A stretch of DNA of 64,000 nucleotides, from NCBI RefSeq assembly GCF_030209435.1, contig NZ_JARVRX010000003.1, positions 310,001-374,000 on the forward strand, given 5' to 3'. Origin of the DNA: Mycolicibacterium sp. lyk4-40-TYG-92. GTDB lineage: Bacteria > Actinomycetota > Actinomycetes > Mycobacteriales > Mycobacteriaceae. Positions 16,563-25,713 of the stretch are shown one piece after another (positions within the stretch are counted from its first letter, which is position 1; each line of letters starts with the position of its first letter). The position numbers and the translations under genes are program-made. The notes below the pieces were generated by a model. That model made no database searches. It was not told the origin of the DNA and worked only from the letters and a program-made list of their open reading frames with translations.

Positions 16563-19500
16563 ATGGTCCAGTACTTCCTCTCGGGTGCAGTAACGGCCCG
16601 GGTCGACGGCACGCCGGCGGCGCTCGGCGGACCGAAGCAGCGGTGCGTACTGGCCGTGTTGCTGGCCAATCACGGCACGGTGGTCAGCATCGACCGCCTG
16701 ATCGATGCCGTCTGGGGCGACGAGGCACCGCCGAAGGCGCTCGCGTCGGTGCGCTCGTATGTAGCCAACCTTCGCCGCGTCCTGGACCCAGGCGCTGATC
16801 CCGCGACTGATCAGCCGCCGGACCCCCGTGTCCCGGACAGCCGGATGCAACGCCTGGCATCGCATCCGCACGGCTACCAGTTGAATCTGCTCGACGGCGA
16901 TTCCATCGATCTGGTGAGCTTCGAGACCCTCGTCGCGAAGGGCCGGACGGCGCTGATCCGCCACTCGGCGGGTGCCGCCGTCGAGATGCTGACCGAGGCA
17001 CTGGCGCTCTGGCACGGAGATCCGTTCGGAGAGTTCGGCTATCACGAATTCGCCGCCCCCGAGGCCATCCGCTTCGCAGCCCTGCGGACCACCGCCATCG
17101 AGGCCCGGTTCGACGCCGCGCTGCAACTCGGCGGCGGCGGCGAACTGGTACCCGAGATCGAGGCGGCCCTGGCGGAACATCCTCTGCAGGAACGGTTGTG
17201 GGGCCATCTGATGCTGGCGCTGCACCGGTCGAATCGCACCGCCGACGCAATCCAGGCTTTCGAACGCGCGTGTACGACCCTCGACCGCGAGATCGGCACC
17301 CGGCCGGGCGAGGGTCTGCAAACCCTCTTCGAGAAAATCCGCGACGGGGCCGCCGAGTTGCGGGTGGCGCCGACGCCGCATGCGCTCGACCCCGATCCCG
17401 CGTCGCCACCTCCGTTCGTCGGCCGCGACGCCGAACTCGGGGCGGTCACCGCCGCCGTGCGGCGTGCCGACGCCGGTTCCGGCGGACTGACGCTCGTCAC
17501 CGGCGACAGTGGCATCGGGAAGACGACGTTGGCGCAGGCGGCCGTCGACCGCGCCCGCGCGGCGGGTATCGCCGTGGCCTGGGCCGGCCACCCGAGCGGG
17601 GTAAAGCTACCCCTGCTCTGGACGTGGATCCAGTTGCTGCGCCAGCTGGGCGGCGAGCTCGGCGCCGCCGGCCGCAAGGCGGTGCTGCGCGAGACACCCG
17701 GCGTGGTGACCGCCCTCGTCCCCGAATGGCACGGCGACGACGACCTCACCGCCGGCAGCCGTTTCGCGCCAACGGGATTCGCCCTGATCGAGCGGATCGT
17801 GTCGGCGCTGCGCGAGCTGGCGGCCATGGCGCCGATGGTGCTCGTGATCGACGACCTGCAGCGGGCCGACCCCGCGTCGATCAACGCGCTCGTCCTGTTG
17901 GCTGAAGAGTTCCCGCGCATCCCCATCCAGGTGATCGGCAACTGGACGTTCTACGGGGCCGACCGGCCCATGAACCGGTCGTCCTTCGAACGCCTCGTCC
18001 GCTCCAACGACACCGTCACGATGCACCTGGAGGGCATCGACCGCGCGGCCGCGGCACACCTCGTCGACGCGGTGGCGGGCGGCACGATCCCGCAGGCCGT
18101 CTCGGCACAGGTCTGGGAGCAAGCGGCCGGAAATCCGTTCTACATCAAGGAACTCGCCCGGGCGCTCGACACCGACGGGGCTCCGCAACGCGGCCAATCT
18201 GCGCTCTCGGACGCGGTGGTCGGTGTCGTCGGCCGGCGGCTCGGCGTGCTGGACCGGCCGTGCCGGCGGGTGCTCTGCGCGGCAGCGGTCGTCGGGCCCG
18301 AATTCAACGTCGCGGACCTCGCCGACATCGTCGACCTCTCGGTCTCGACGGTGCAGAGCCGGCTGCGGCCGGCGTATCAGACCGGGCTGCTCGACGAACT
18401 GCCCGAACGCCCCGGTGCCTACCGCTTCAGCCACGGGCTGGTTCGGGATGCGCTGATCGCCCAGCTCGCCACCACCGACCGCACCAGCGTGCACGCCGCG
18501 ATCGCCACCACACGTACGGCGACGCTCGCAACGGCGGCATACGAACACGTCATCGCGACGGCCGACCATGCCTGGCGAGCGGGTGTGGAGCTGAATCCCG
18601 ATGTTGCCCTTGGCATTGTCGAGACGGCCATTCAGCGAGCCCTGAACCGGTCGGCGTATCACGACGTCGCCGGACTGGCTGAGCACGCGCTGCAGATCGG
18701 TGACCGGCTGCCGGCCAAACCCGAGCATCTGGACCGGCAGGCCACCCTATGGCTGCATCTGGCCGGGGCACGGAACATCCTGGAGGGGCAGGCCAGCGAG
18801 TCGGCGGCCGCCGCGGTCCAGCGCGCTTTCGAGATCGGTCAGGAAGTCAAGGGCCGCAATTTCTACGGCGCCATCGCCCTGCAGTCCATGCTGCTGTGCG
18901 CACATGGCCGGATCGACGAGGTCGAGATAATCGCCGTCGGCCTGCAGGACCAGTACGAAAAATCCGGCGATCCGGTGATCGGCCTCGTCAACGACTTCGT
19001 GCACATCCTGCTCTACACGCTGCGGGGCAACGCCGATCTGCTGATCACCACGGGCCTGCACATGATGGACAGCTTTCCGCCGCCGGAGACGGTCACCGAC
19101 CCGCTGCACTTCTTCCATCCCCGCGTGTACTGCTGGATGGCCATCGCCGAGGCCGTCCGCGGCGATCTCGATGCCATGCGCGAATATCACCGCCGCGCAT
19201 TGCATCTCGCACAGAGTCGCGGCGACGTGTTCAACATCCTTGCCGCCCGGCTGACCTACGTCGAATGCGCCGCCGTCCTCGGCATCACCGACGGCATCGT
19301 CGAACTGGCCGACCAGGTCGACGTCGAATTCTGCGCGGCAGGCAGCCCGCAATGGGCCGCGTGTGCCCGCATCGTCCGAGTGTGGGCCCAAGTGCTCGGT
19401 ACCGGCGAGGGCGACGCTGCCGTGGCGTTCAAGGCATTCGAGGAATACACCTGCGACGGCACCACGGTGATGAACACAATGTTCCTGTGCCTGCTCTCGG

Positions 19501-19643
19501 ACATCGAGCTGCATCAGGGTCGTCCCGACAATGCCCGCGCCCTGGTGCACCGGGCCAGCCGCCTGGCCGATGCCACGGGCGAGCAGGCCTTCGCCCGGGG
19601 CATCGCGCAGCGGCTGGCCGCGCAGTCGGTCGGACCGGTGTGA
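16563..19643 (+). CDS. SARP/BTAD-type transcriptional regulator with AAA ATPase and TPR-like domains
   Basis: About 1026 residues. The N-terminus is an OmpR-like winged helix (GGPKQRCVLAVLLANHG through PKALASVRSYVANLRRVL) and a bacterial transcriptional activation domain (to about residue 265), as in SARP/AfsR regulators. A P-loop AAA module follows, with GDSGIGKTT near residue 315 and LVIDDLQRADP as Walker B, then a long helical TPR-like tail. Such proteins integrate a nucleotide-dependent switch with activation of nearby operons, often for secondary metabolism or lipids. Start ATG 16563 follows a GGGGGAG tract; an earlier ATG near 16518 is possible. Its stop is 1 bp from the stop of the convergent hypothetical gene. 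Targets unknown. Confidence 0.88.
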   Translation: MVQYFLSGAVTARVDGTPAALGGPKQRCVLAVLLANHGTVVSIDRLIDAVWGDEAPPKALASVRSYVANLRRVLDPGADPATDQPPDPRVPDSRMQRLASHPHGYQLNLLDGDSIDLVSFETLVAKGRTALIRHSAGAAVEMLTEALALWHGDPFGEFGYHEFAAPEAIRFAALRTTAIEARFDAALQLGGGGELVPEIEAALAEHPLQERLWGHLMLALHRSNRTADAIQAFERACTTLDREIGTRPGEGLQTLFEKIRDGAAELRVAPTPHALDPDPASPPPFVGRDAELGAVTAAVRRADAGSGGLTLVTGDSGIGKTTLAQAAVDRARAAGIAVAWAGHPSGVKLPLLWTWIQLLRQLGGELGAAGRKAVLRETPGVVTALVPEWHGDDDLTAGSRFAPTGFALIERIVSALRELAAMAPMVLVIDDLQRADPASINALVLLAEEFPRIPIQVIGNWTFYGADRPMNRSSFERLVRSNDTVTMHLEGIDRAAAAHLVDAVAGGTIPQAVSAQVWEQAAGNPFYIKELARALDTDGAPQRGQSALSDAVVGVVGRRLGVLDRPCRRVLCAAAVVGPEFNVADLADIVDLSVSTVQSRLRPAYQTGLLDELPERPGAYRFSHGLVRDALIAQLATTDRTSVHAAIATTRTATLATAAYEHVIATADHAWRAGVELNPDVALGIVETAIQRALNRSAYHDVAGLAEHALQIGDRLPAKPEHLDRQATLWLHLAGARNILEGQASESAAAAVQRAFEIGQEVKGRNFYGAIALQSMLLCAHGRIDEVEIIAVGLQDQYEKSGDPVIGLVNDFVHILLYTLRGNADLLITTGLHMMDSFPPPETVTDPLHFFHPRVYCWMAIAEAVRGDLDAMREYHRRALHLAQSRGDVFNILAARLTYVECAAVLGITDGIVELADQVDVEFCAAGSPQWAACARIVRVWAQVLGTGEGDAAVAFKAFEEYTCDGTTVMNTMFLCLLSDIELHQGRPDNARALVHRASRLADATGEQAFARGIAQRLAAQSVGPV

Positions 19644-19644
19644 A

Positions 19645-20046
19645 TCAGCCTCCTGCCGTGCGGTCGGGCAGTTCCTCGCGCCACTGACGCCAGATGGCCC
19701 GGTCCGTCATCAGATCGAGCACACTGCCGAACCCCGACGGATATACCAGGGAGACAAGCCATTTGCGGGAATCGCCGTGACTCACCTCGCAGCCGCCACG
19801 GTAGAACTGCCGGAGCCACTTGAGATTCACCCCGTCGCGCGGGAAGTCGAAAATCGCGACCTCCTCACCGCTTGCCAGCTTCGCTTTGTAGTCGGTCAGG
19901 TCCAACTGGTCGTCGACCCACTTCGCGTATTCGGACGCAAGGCATCGCACGCGGGTGTCCGTCAACTCCAACTCGACGTTCACCCACCACGTGTTGCTTC
20001 TGCTCTTGAGTAGATAAGCCTTGGTCCGGGGTGGCGCTGTCGCCAT
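19645..20046 (-). CDS. Hypothetical protein, co-transcribed with an LpqN-like lipoprotein
   Basis: 133-residue soluble protein of unknown family; I do not recognise it. It has an aromatic-rich centre (RSNTWWVNVELELTDTRVRC; KWLRQFYRGGCEVS) and no signal peptide or membrane helix. It starts at ATG 20046, one base after the stop of the upstream lipoprotein gene, so the two are almost certainly one operon and may act together. It converges on the SARP regulator. Confidence 0.7.
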   Translation of the reverse strand: MATAPPRTKAYLLKSRSNTWWVNVELELTDTRVRCLASEYAKWVDDQLDLTDYKAKLASGEEVAIFDFPRDGVNLKWLRQFYRGGCEVSHGDSRKWLVSLVYPSGFGSVLDLMTDRAIWRQWREELPDRTAGG

Positions 20047-20047
20047 C

Positions 20048-20782
20048 TCAGGGGGTGATGGCGAGAGATTTGTCGATGGCATCCAAGGCCTGGAACAGCT
20101 CGTGGCCCTGGGCTTCATCGCTGGTTGCGTTCATCTGCAGGACGTAGAGCCCGTCGTTGCCCTTGAACACCACGGTCTCCTGCCCGAAGGCGGCCTTGCC
20201 GCTCGGCATGTCGTACGTGCCGGCGATCCGGAACGCCGGGAACCCCGCTGACGTACCCGGTTCCTCGCCTGCCGAGGTAAATCCCGGCAAGTTCTTGGCC
20301 TCCCCGCCCGCCAGCGACAACAGCTTGTCCGGATCCACCGGGCCGTCCAGTCGTGACACCAGGGCGATGATGTTCGGCGTGTAGGACAGAGTGTCCGCAC
20401 CGGGGCCACTGAACACGATGGCGCCGTAGGCGTAGTCGGGCGTGTCGTCGCCCGCGTTCTGCCAGCCGTCGGGGAACTGGATCTCGACCTTCGGGGCCCC
20501 CGCATCCGTACGGTGGATGGGCGTCTCCTGGATCTTCTGCTGCGCGATGTAGTCGGCGATGGTCGGATTCGCAGCTCCCGCAGTGGCTTCGGGCACCTTT
20601 CGTGGTGTCAGCTTGGGCGCAGCTGCCTTCGTCGACGACGAGCTGGAGCTACTGCTGCTCGAACTCGACGAACTGGAGCTGCTGCTCGAGCTCTTGCCCT
20701 TGTCGCCGCCGCAGGCACCCAGCGTGACGCTCAGGCAGATGGCGGCGGCAACGGCGATGACAGGTCGATGCGACATCTGCAT
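20048..20782 (-). CDS. LpqN/LpqT-like lipoprotein with poly-serine linker
   Basis: 244-residue secreted lipoprotein. Signal peptide with lipobox LGAC at about residues 21-24, then a run of 20 serines, then a globular domain of the LpqN/LpqT type (PTIADYIAQQKIQETPIHR, FPDGWQNAGDD, PNIIALVSRLDGPVDPDKLL). The serine run uses mixed AGC/TCG/AGT codons, so it is not a simple DNA slippage tract. A GAGGAG ribosome site 7 bases upstream fixes the start at 20782 rather than the second Met. LpqN-type proteins in mycobacteria are envelope proteins with debated roles in lipid transfer and interaction with mycolate enzymes. Confidence 0.8.
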   Translation of the reverse strand: MQMSHRPVIAVAAAICLSVTLGACGGDKGKSSSSSSSSSSSSSSSSSSSSTKAAAPKLTPRKVPEATAGAANPTIADYIAQQKIQETPIHRTDAGAPKVEIQFPDGWQNAGDDTPDYAYGAIVFSGPGADTLSYTPNIIALVSRLDGPVDPDKLLSLAGGEAKNLPGFTSAGEEPGTSAGFPAFRIAGTYDMPSGKAAFGQETVVFKGNDGLYVLQMNATSDEAQGHELFQALDAIDKSLAITP

Positions 20783-21016
20783 CGTGACTCCTCAGGGGTA
20801 GACGACGGACGCCGGTCACGTCCTCGGCGACACGATATGGACGGCCGATTGGAATTCCGTTGAACCCGGCGGCGCGGGCGGTTGGAACGCCGCGGTCACC
20901 AACCGGACCGGTACGGACTTCCAACCGGATTCCAACACCGCGGCGCTAACTTTTGCCGTCCGCTCGATCAGCGCGGCGCCAGTGACTGGCGCCCGAACTC
21001 GGAAGGGGTTGGCGAC

Positions 21017-21553
21017 ATGACCAACACGATGTGTCAGAGACTCGTCCTGGCATCTGCGATCACGGTTGCCGTGTTCGGCGCCGCCGCCTGCTCCAGCGGG
21101 ACACCGTCAGTGAGCAAGAAGGACGTCGAGAGCCAGATCGTCGAAAAGATGACCGGGGCCGACGGCAAGAAGGCCGATTCGGTGACCTGTCCCGATAACC
21201 TCGCGGGCCAGAAGGGCGCGGAGATCAACTGCAGCATGAAGGTCGGCGACAAAACCAGCACCGTCAACGTCACGGTCACCAGCGTCGAGGGTGAAAACGT
21301 CAAGTTCGACATGGTTCAGACCATCGACAAGGCACAGGTCGCCAACCAGATCAGCGAGGAACTGGGACAGCAGTTCGGCAGCAAGCCCGAATCATTGACC
21401 TGCCCCGAGAACTTGAAGGGCACCCCCGGTGCCACGTTGCGGTGCGAGCTCAAGGACAGCGGCCAGACGTACGGCGTCACGGTCACCGTCAACAAGGTCG
21501 ACGGCTCCGACGTGAACTACGGGTTCAAGGTCGACGACAAGCCCACGTCGTAA
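21017..21553 (+). CDS. Lipoprotein with two DUF4333 repeats
   Basis: 178 residues. Lipobox FGAAAC near residue 25. Two tandem copies of a DUF4333-type unit follow, each starting with an amphipathic helix (VESQIVEKM; VANQISEELGQQFG) then S-V/L-TCP-(D/E)NL and a C-containing beta strand (INCSMKVG; LRCELKDSG), giving a pair of Cys per repeat likely to form a disulfide. The close match between copies indicates internal duplication. It is followed at 3 bp by the metallopeptidase-like lipoprotein, so they are one operon. Function unknown. Confidence 0.82.
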   Translation: MTNTMCQRLVLASAITVAVFGAAACSSGTPSVSKKDVESQIVEKMTGADGKKADSVTCPDNLAGQKGAEINCSMKVGDKTSTVNVTVTSVEGENVKFDMVQTIDKAQVANQISEELGQQFGSKPESLTCPENLKGTPGATLRCELKDSGQTYGVTVTVNKVDGSDVNYGFKVDDKPTS

Positions 21554-21556
21554 GCG

Positions 21557-22918
21557 ATGGGAATTCACCGGGCCCTCTGGCGGGCATCTGCGCTGCTGGC
21601 GGTCTGCACGCTGGCCGTCGCCGGCTGCGGCGAGAAGCATCTGAAACCACAGGCGGAGCAGTCGTCGTCGTCGTCGACGACGGCGGCCGGCCCGCCGGTC
21701 GAAATTCACGGCGACGCCTCGGACCCGGTGAACAAGATCGTCATCAAGGCGATCGGCGACATCGAAAGCTATTGGCAGACCGAGTTTCCCAAGCTTTACG
21801 AGAAGGACTACACACCGGTCAAGGGTGGGTTCTACGCGGTGGATCCCGAGAAGGGACCGCTGCCGCCGTGCGCCCAGGCGGCCGCCGACATCGCCGGCAA
21901 CGCGTTCTACTGCGCCAAGGCCGACGACGTCGCCTGGGACGTGGAAGACCTGCTGCCGAGCTTGCGAAAGCGGTTCGGCGACTTCGTCATTCCCGTGGTA
22001 CTGGCCCACGAATGGGGGCACGCGATCCAGGCCCGGGCGAACTTCCAGGGCGAGACCGTCACCAAGGAGATCCAGGCCGACTGCTTCGCCGGGGCGTGGG
22101 CCAAGCACAGCGCCGAGACCTTCAAGCCCAGTCCCAACGATCTGGACCGCGCCCTCGCCGGCGTGTTGTTCCTGCGCGACGAGCCGGGCACCGGCCAGCA
22201 CGAATTGAGCGCGCACGGCAGCGGTTTCGACCGGGTGAGCTCCTTCCGCACCGGGTACGACCAGGGCCCGCAGGCCTGCGCCGACTACCGCCGCGGGAAT
22301 CCGGTCGTGGTCGAGCTGCCGTTCAACAACGCGCAGGACGCCGCGACCGGCGGCAACGCCCCGTACGAGTCGATCGTCGACGGTGTCCCCGAGGACGCCG
22401 AAGACTACTTCGCGAGGCTCTACCAGCAGGGCACCGGCAAGCCGTGGACCCCGATGAAACCCGCGCAGAAGCTCGATCCCCAGAACCAACCGGACTGTGG
22501 AAACCAGTCGACCAAGGGCTACGTGCTGTTCTACTGCGTTCCGGAGGACTACGTCGGCTTCGACAACGTCGAGGCGATGCCCCAAATCTATGATCAAGCG
22601 GGGGATTTCGCGGTTGCGACGCTGATCGCGACGCAGTACGGGCTGGCGCTGCTGACCCGCCTCGGCCAGGACACCAGCACCAAACAGACGTCACTTCAGG
22701 CCGACTGCCTGGCCGGCGCCTGGGCGGCGAGTCTGCTGCTGCACGAACGCCCCGACAGCCGGTACAGCCTGTCGCCGGGTGACCTGGACAAGGCGGTGTC
22801 CGCGCTGCTGCTGTTCCGGGGTGAGGGCGATGTCGAACGCCAAGGTCAGGGCAGCGACCGGATCGATGCCTACCGCAAGGGCGTATACGAAGGCGCAAAG
22901 CCGTGCCTGGCCCGTTGA
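21557..22918 (+). CDS. Putative zinc-metallopeptidase lipoprotein with a degenerate second copy
   Basis: 453-residue lipoprotein. Lipobox VAGC near residue 24, Ser/Thr linker, then a peptidase-like domain of the putative neutral zinc metallopeptidase type: HEWGH at 151-155 (His151, Glu152, His155) and a downstream E-I-Q-A-D-C-F-A-G-A-W-A segment supplying Glu171/Asp175. The second half repeats the fold: the matching helix reads ATQYGLAL without the HExxH motif, but the partner segment QADCLAGAWA is kept near residue 381-390. Thus one half appears catalytic and the other not. An even number of conserved Cys suggests disulfides. It is in an operon with the DUF4333 lipoprotein and possibly the small membrane protein downstream. 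Confidence 0.82.
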   Translation: MGIHRALWRASALLAVCTLAVAGCGEKHLKPQAEQSSSSSTTAAGPPVEIHGDASDPVNKIVIKAIGDIESYWQTEFPKLYEKDYTPVKGGFYAVDPEKGPLPPCAQAAADIAGNAFYCAKADDVAWDVEDLLPSLRKRFGDFVIPVVLAHEWGHAIQARANFQGETVTKEIQADCFAGAWAKHSAETFKPSPNDLDRALAGVLFLRDEPGTGQHELSAHGSGFDRVSSFRTGYDQGPQACADYRRGNPVVVELPFNNAQDAATGGNAPYESIVDGVPEDAEDYFARLYQQGTGKPWTPMKPAQKLDPQNQPDCGNQSTKGYVLFYCVPEDYVGFDNVEAMPQIYDQAGDFAVATLIATQYGLALLTRLGQDTSTKQTSLQADCLAGAWAASLLLHERPDSRYSLSPGDLDKAVSALLLFRGEGDVERQGQGSDRIDAYRKGVYEGAKPCLAR

Positions 22919-22952
22919 CCACAGCCACCTCGTCGCTCAAGGAGCGTGTTCG

Positions 22953-23264
22953 ATGACCCATCCAGACCACACGACCGCCGCGGCGGACGAGACGCCGGAC
23001 GAGCAGACATCCGCCGGGCGTGGCCTGCTGAATTCGATGCACCCGAAAGTGTTCTTCTCCATGGCCGACGGCTATCCCGTTGGCGTCAAACAGTTCCTGC
23101 AGTTCTGCCTGCTGCTGATCTATCCGGGCTGGCTGATCGCGGCGCCGTTGTGCGCGGCCATCTATTTCACCGGATACGGAGTGCTGTGGGTCCTGTTCTG
23201 GCCCCTGCGTGCGTGGATGAAGAAGAACCGGCCCGAGGAGTACGCCGCCAGTCAGCTGAAGTGA
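22953..23264 (+). CDS. Small membrane protein, unknown function
   Basis: 103 residues with one long or two short hydrophobic segments (about residues 48-82: FLQFCLLLIYPGWLIAAPLC, then a second hydrophobic stretch) and a basic C-terminus. AAGGAG precedes the ATG by 10 bases. It follows the metallopeptidase gene by 34 bp in the same direction. I do not recognise the family. Confidence 0.7.
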   Translation: MTHPDHTTAAADETPDEQTSAGRGLLNSMHPKVFFSMADGYPVGVKQFLQFCLLLIYPGWLIAAPLCAAIYFTGYGVLWVLFWPLRAWMKKNRPEEYAASQLK

Positions 23265-23314
23265 GCGCGCCCCCTACCGCTTGAGGAAGTCGAAGAAATG
23301 CGGTGTGGGCGATG

Positions 23315-23938
23315 TCAGTGGTCATTCGATCTCTTTTCGGGGGTTCGGGTACGTCGACGCCAAGGCGCCAGCAGCAGGTCGCAGGCCCGGCGCATGTCGC
23401 GCTCGGCCTGCTCGGGCGTCGTCTCCCCGGTGATGGCCCACGACAGGATGCCGTACGCGCACTGCTCGAGCAGGAGCGCGATCTGCATCTGGTCGGCGGT
23501 GGGGACCGTGATACCCGCGACGTCGAGGATGTTCCGCCGCAGGTTGTAGTCGCCGCGAACCGTCGACTCGGCGCGCCGGGCATTGACCGACGCGATCATC
23601 GCGCGGGCCAGCAGCGGACGGGCCAGCATGTCCCGGATGATGCCGGCCATGAACTCGGTGACATCGGCGACCGGATGCCCCGTCGTCGGGCCCGGCGGTG
23701 CTGCGGTCTGGGTGAGGTGAAATAGCAAGGCCGCGAACAGATGATGCTTGGTGGGGTAGTAGCGGTAGACCGTGGTGATCGAGACCGCGGCCTGGTCCGC
23801 CACATCCTGCATCCGGACTTCTTCGAGTCCGTGCCGCGCCCCGAGCTCCGCGGCGGTCGCGAGGATGCGTCGGCAGCGGTCGATCTGCGCGGCGGTCCTC
23901 GGGGTCGCAGGTTCCCGGTCGAGTGGTGCTCGCGGCAT
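23315..23938 (-). CDS. TetR-family transcriptional regulator
   Basis: 207 residues with an N-terminal helix-turn-helix (VRMQDVADQAAVSITTVYRYYPTK, about residues 41-64) and a helical effector domain. It lies 2 bp downstream of a short-chain dehydrogenase gene on the same strand, so it is probably the last gene of that operon and regulates it. The palindrome at 24781-24796 upstream of the dehydrogenase is a candidate operator. Confidence 0.88.
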   Translation of the reverse strand: MPRAPLDREPATPRTAAQIDRCRRILATAAELGARHGLEEVRMQDVADQAAVSITTVYRYYPTKHHLFAALLFHLTQTAAPPGPTTGHPVADVTEFMAGIIRDMLARPLLARAMIASVNARRAESTVRGDYNLRRNILDVAGITVPTADQMQIALLLEQCAYGILSWAITGETTPEQAERDMRRACDLLLAPWRRRTRTPEKRSNDH

Positions 23939-23940
23939 GG

Positions 23941-24765
23941 TTACTCCGGCGGCCCAGAAGGCGTGCCCTGCAACAGTTTCTGAATCATCTCGTGGGATGC
24001 CAGCAGCACCTCGCCGCGGTCCCGGGTGGCGTGGACCGTCGGATTCTCGGCGTGCGCCGAGACGATGTGTACCGGACCGTTCGCGAGGTTCGCCAGGCCT
24101 TCGCGCGCGACGTCGGCCGGATCCGAGACGGCCATGCCGGGGACGTCGAAGTTGAGGCCGACCCGCTCCATCGCCGGTGTCCGGGTGAGGCCGAGAACCA
24201 GCTCGAGGACGTGCACGTTGTGGTCACGCAGCTCAAGCCAGAGGCCTTCGGCGAAGATCCGGGTAAAGGCTTTCACGCCGCCGTACACGGTGTGCCGCGC
24301 CGAGCCCAGGTAGCCAGTGAGCGAGCCGACCAACATCACCCCGCCTCGGCGACGCTCACGCATCAGCGCACCGAAGTGGTGGACCAGCCGCAGCGGCGTC
24401 GTGACGTTCAGGTCGATGACGCGCTGGAACGCGGCCAGGTCACCGTCGAGGAACTCCGCACTGTGGGTGTTGGCGCCGGCGTTGTAGATGAAGAGTCCGA
24501 CCTGCAGATCAGCTGTGGCACTGATGATCTGGCCGACGCCCTCGTCGGTCGTCAGGTCGACGGCGAGTTCACGTACCTCGACGCCGAGCTCGCGACAGCG
24601 GGCCGCGGTTGCCTGAAGTGGCCCCGGCTTGCGCGCGATCAGCACCAGGTTGACGCCGGCCTGGGCGAGCAGCGCCGCCAATTCGGCTCCGACACCTTCC
24701 GAGCCACCCGCTATGACGGCCCATGGTCCGTATTGCTGTACCTGCAGTGCGTTCTCGCTAGACAA
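23941..24765 (-). CDS. Short-chain dehydrogenase/reductase (SDR)
   Basis: 274-residue NAD(P)-dependent oxidoreductase. The cofactor-binding glycine motif is GGSEGVG near residue 20, NAG is at about 95-97, the catalytic Ser is in LVGSLTGYLG and the Y-x-x-x-K pair appears as YGGVK. GGSEGVGAE-type SDRs are frequent in mycobacterial lipid or steroid gene sets, but substrate is unknown. It is divergent from the LLM-class gene and co-directional with a TetR gene downstream. Confidence 0.88.
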   Translation of the reverse strand: MSSENALQVQQYGPWAVIAGGSEGVGAELAALLAQAGVNLVLIARKPGPLQATAARCRELGVEVRELAVDLTTDEGVGQIISATADLQVGLFIYNAGANTHSAEFLDGDLAAFQRVIDLNVTTPLRLVHHFGALMRERRRGGVMLVGSLTGYLGSARHTVYGGVKAFTRIFAEGLWLELRDHNVHVLELVLGLTRTPAMERVGLNFDVPGMAVSDPADVAREGLANLANGPVHIVSAHAENPTVHATRDRGEVLLASHEMIQKLLQGTPSGPPE

Positions 24766-24780
24766 GTCGGTACTCCATAT

Positions 24781-24796
24781 CTAAAATTCATTTTAG
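24781..24796. promoter_or_regulatory. Inverted repeat CTAAAA-N4-TTTTAG in a divergent promoter
   Basis: 16-bp palindrome (CTAAAATTCATTTTAG) in the AT-rich gap between the divergent SDR and LLM genes. Likely an operator for one of the two nearby TetR proteins and overlapping promoter elements. Confidence 0.6.
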
Positions 24797-24849
24797 TTTT
24801 CTGCGTCCGAGGATAACCGGTCCAGGCGCCAGATCGGAAGGGCGCGTGT

Positions 24850-25713
24850 ATGCGGATAGGTCTGCAGACGCCGGTGGTCATCCAAGTGCCCACCACTGCG
24901 TCGGCGTGGGAAGCGACCGCCGGCGCCGCCGAGATCGGCGAGATCGCCGCCGTCGCCGATCTGCTCGGCATCGACCACCTCACGTGTTCCGAGCACGTCG
25001 TCGTGCCGACCGACGTTGCCGCAACCCGAGGAGCGACGTACTGGGATCCGTTGGCCACCTTGGCTTTCCTCGCCGGGCGTACGTCGCGGATCCGGTTGGC
25101 CACCTCGGTGCTGGTGCTGGGTTACCACCATCCGCTCGAGATCGCCAAGCGCTACGGCACTCTCGACCAGGTCAGCGGCGGCCGGTTGATCCTGGGTGTC
25201 GGCGTCGGGTCATTGAGGGAGGAGTTCGACCTGTTGGGCGCGGCCTGGGATGACCGGGGCGCGCGGGCGGACGAGGCAATGGCCGCGCTGCGCGGCGCGT
25301 TGTCCACCAATCATCCAGTGCACCACGGTGATTACTACAGTTATGACTCGGTGGTCATGGATCCGTGTGCGCGGCAACCGCGCGTCCCGATCTGGGTGGG
25401 TGGCCGGACCCGCCGTTCGCTGCGCCGGGCCGTCGAGCTCGGCGATGGCTGGATGCCCTTCGGCCTCTCGGCCGCCGAAATCTCGACAATGCTTGCCGCC
25501 GTGGAGCTTCCCGAGTTCTTCGACATCGCGCTCGCCACGGGGCCGCTGGATCCCATGGGCGCGCCACAACAGACACTCGATGAACTCGGCGCACTCGAAG
25601 ACGCCGGTGCGACAGCCGCGACTTGCGTGATCGCCTCACGATCCGCGGCGCACTGCTGCGAACAACTCGGAGCCTTGGCGAATCTGACGAACCTCCTGGC
25701 GGAGCACCGATGA
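24850..25713 (+). CDS. LLM-class F420-dependent oxidoreductase
   Basis: 287-residue luciferase-like TIM-barrel enzyme, predicted to use F420 (or flavin). The N-terminus MRIGLQTPVV, the SEHVVVP segment, the RIRLATSVLVLGYHHPLEIAKR block and GRLILGVGVGSLREEFD are the usual LLM signatures. Probable role: hydride transfer in lipid or xenobiotic metabolism; substrate unknown. The downstream NTF2-like gene overlaps by 4 bp (ATGA), so they form an operon. Confidence 0.88.
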   Translation: MRIGLQTPVVIQVPTTASAWEATAGAAEIGEIAAVADLLGIDHLTCSEHVVVPTDVAATRGATYWDPLATLAFLAGRTSRIRLATSVLVLGYHHPLEIAKRYGTLDQVSGGRLILGVGVGSLREEFDLLGAAWDDRGARADEAMAALRGALSTNHPVHHGDYYSYDSVVMDPCARQPRVPIWVGGRTRRSLRRAVELGDGWMPFGLSAAEISTMLAAVELPEFFDIALATGPLDPMGAPQQTLDELGALEDAGATAATCVIASRSAAHCCEQLGALANLTNLLAEHR

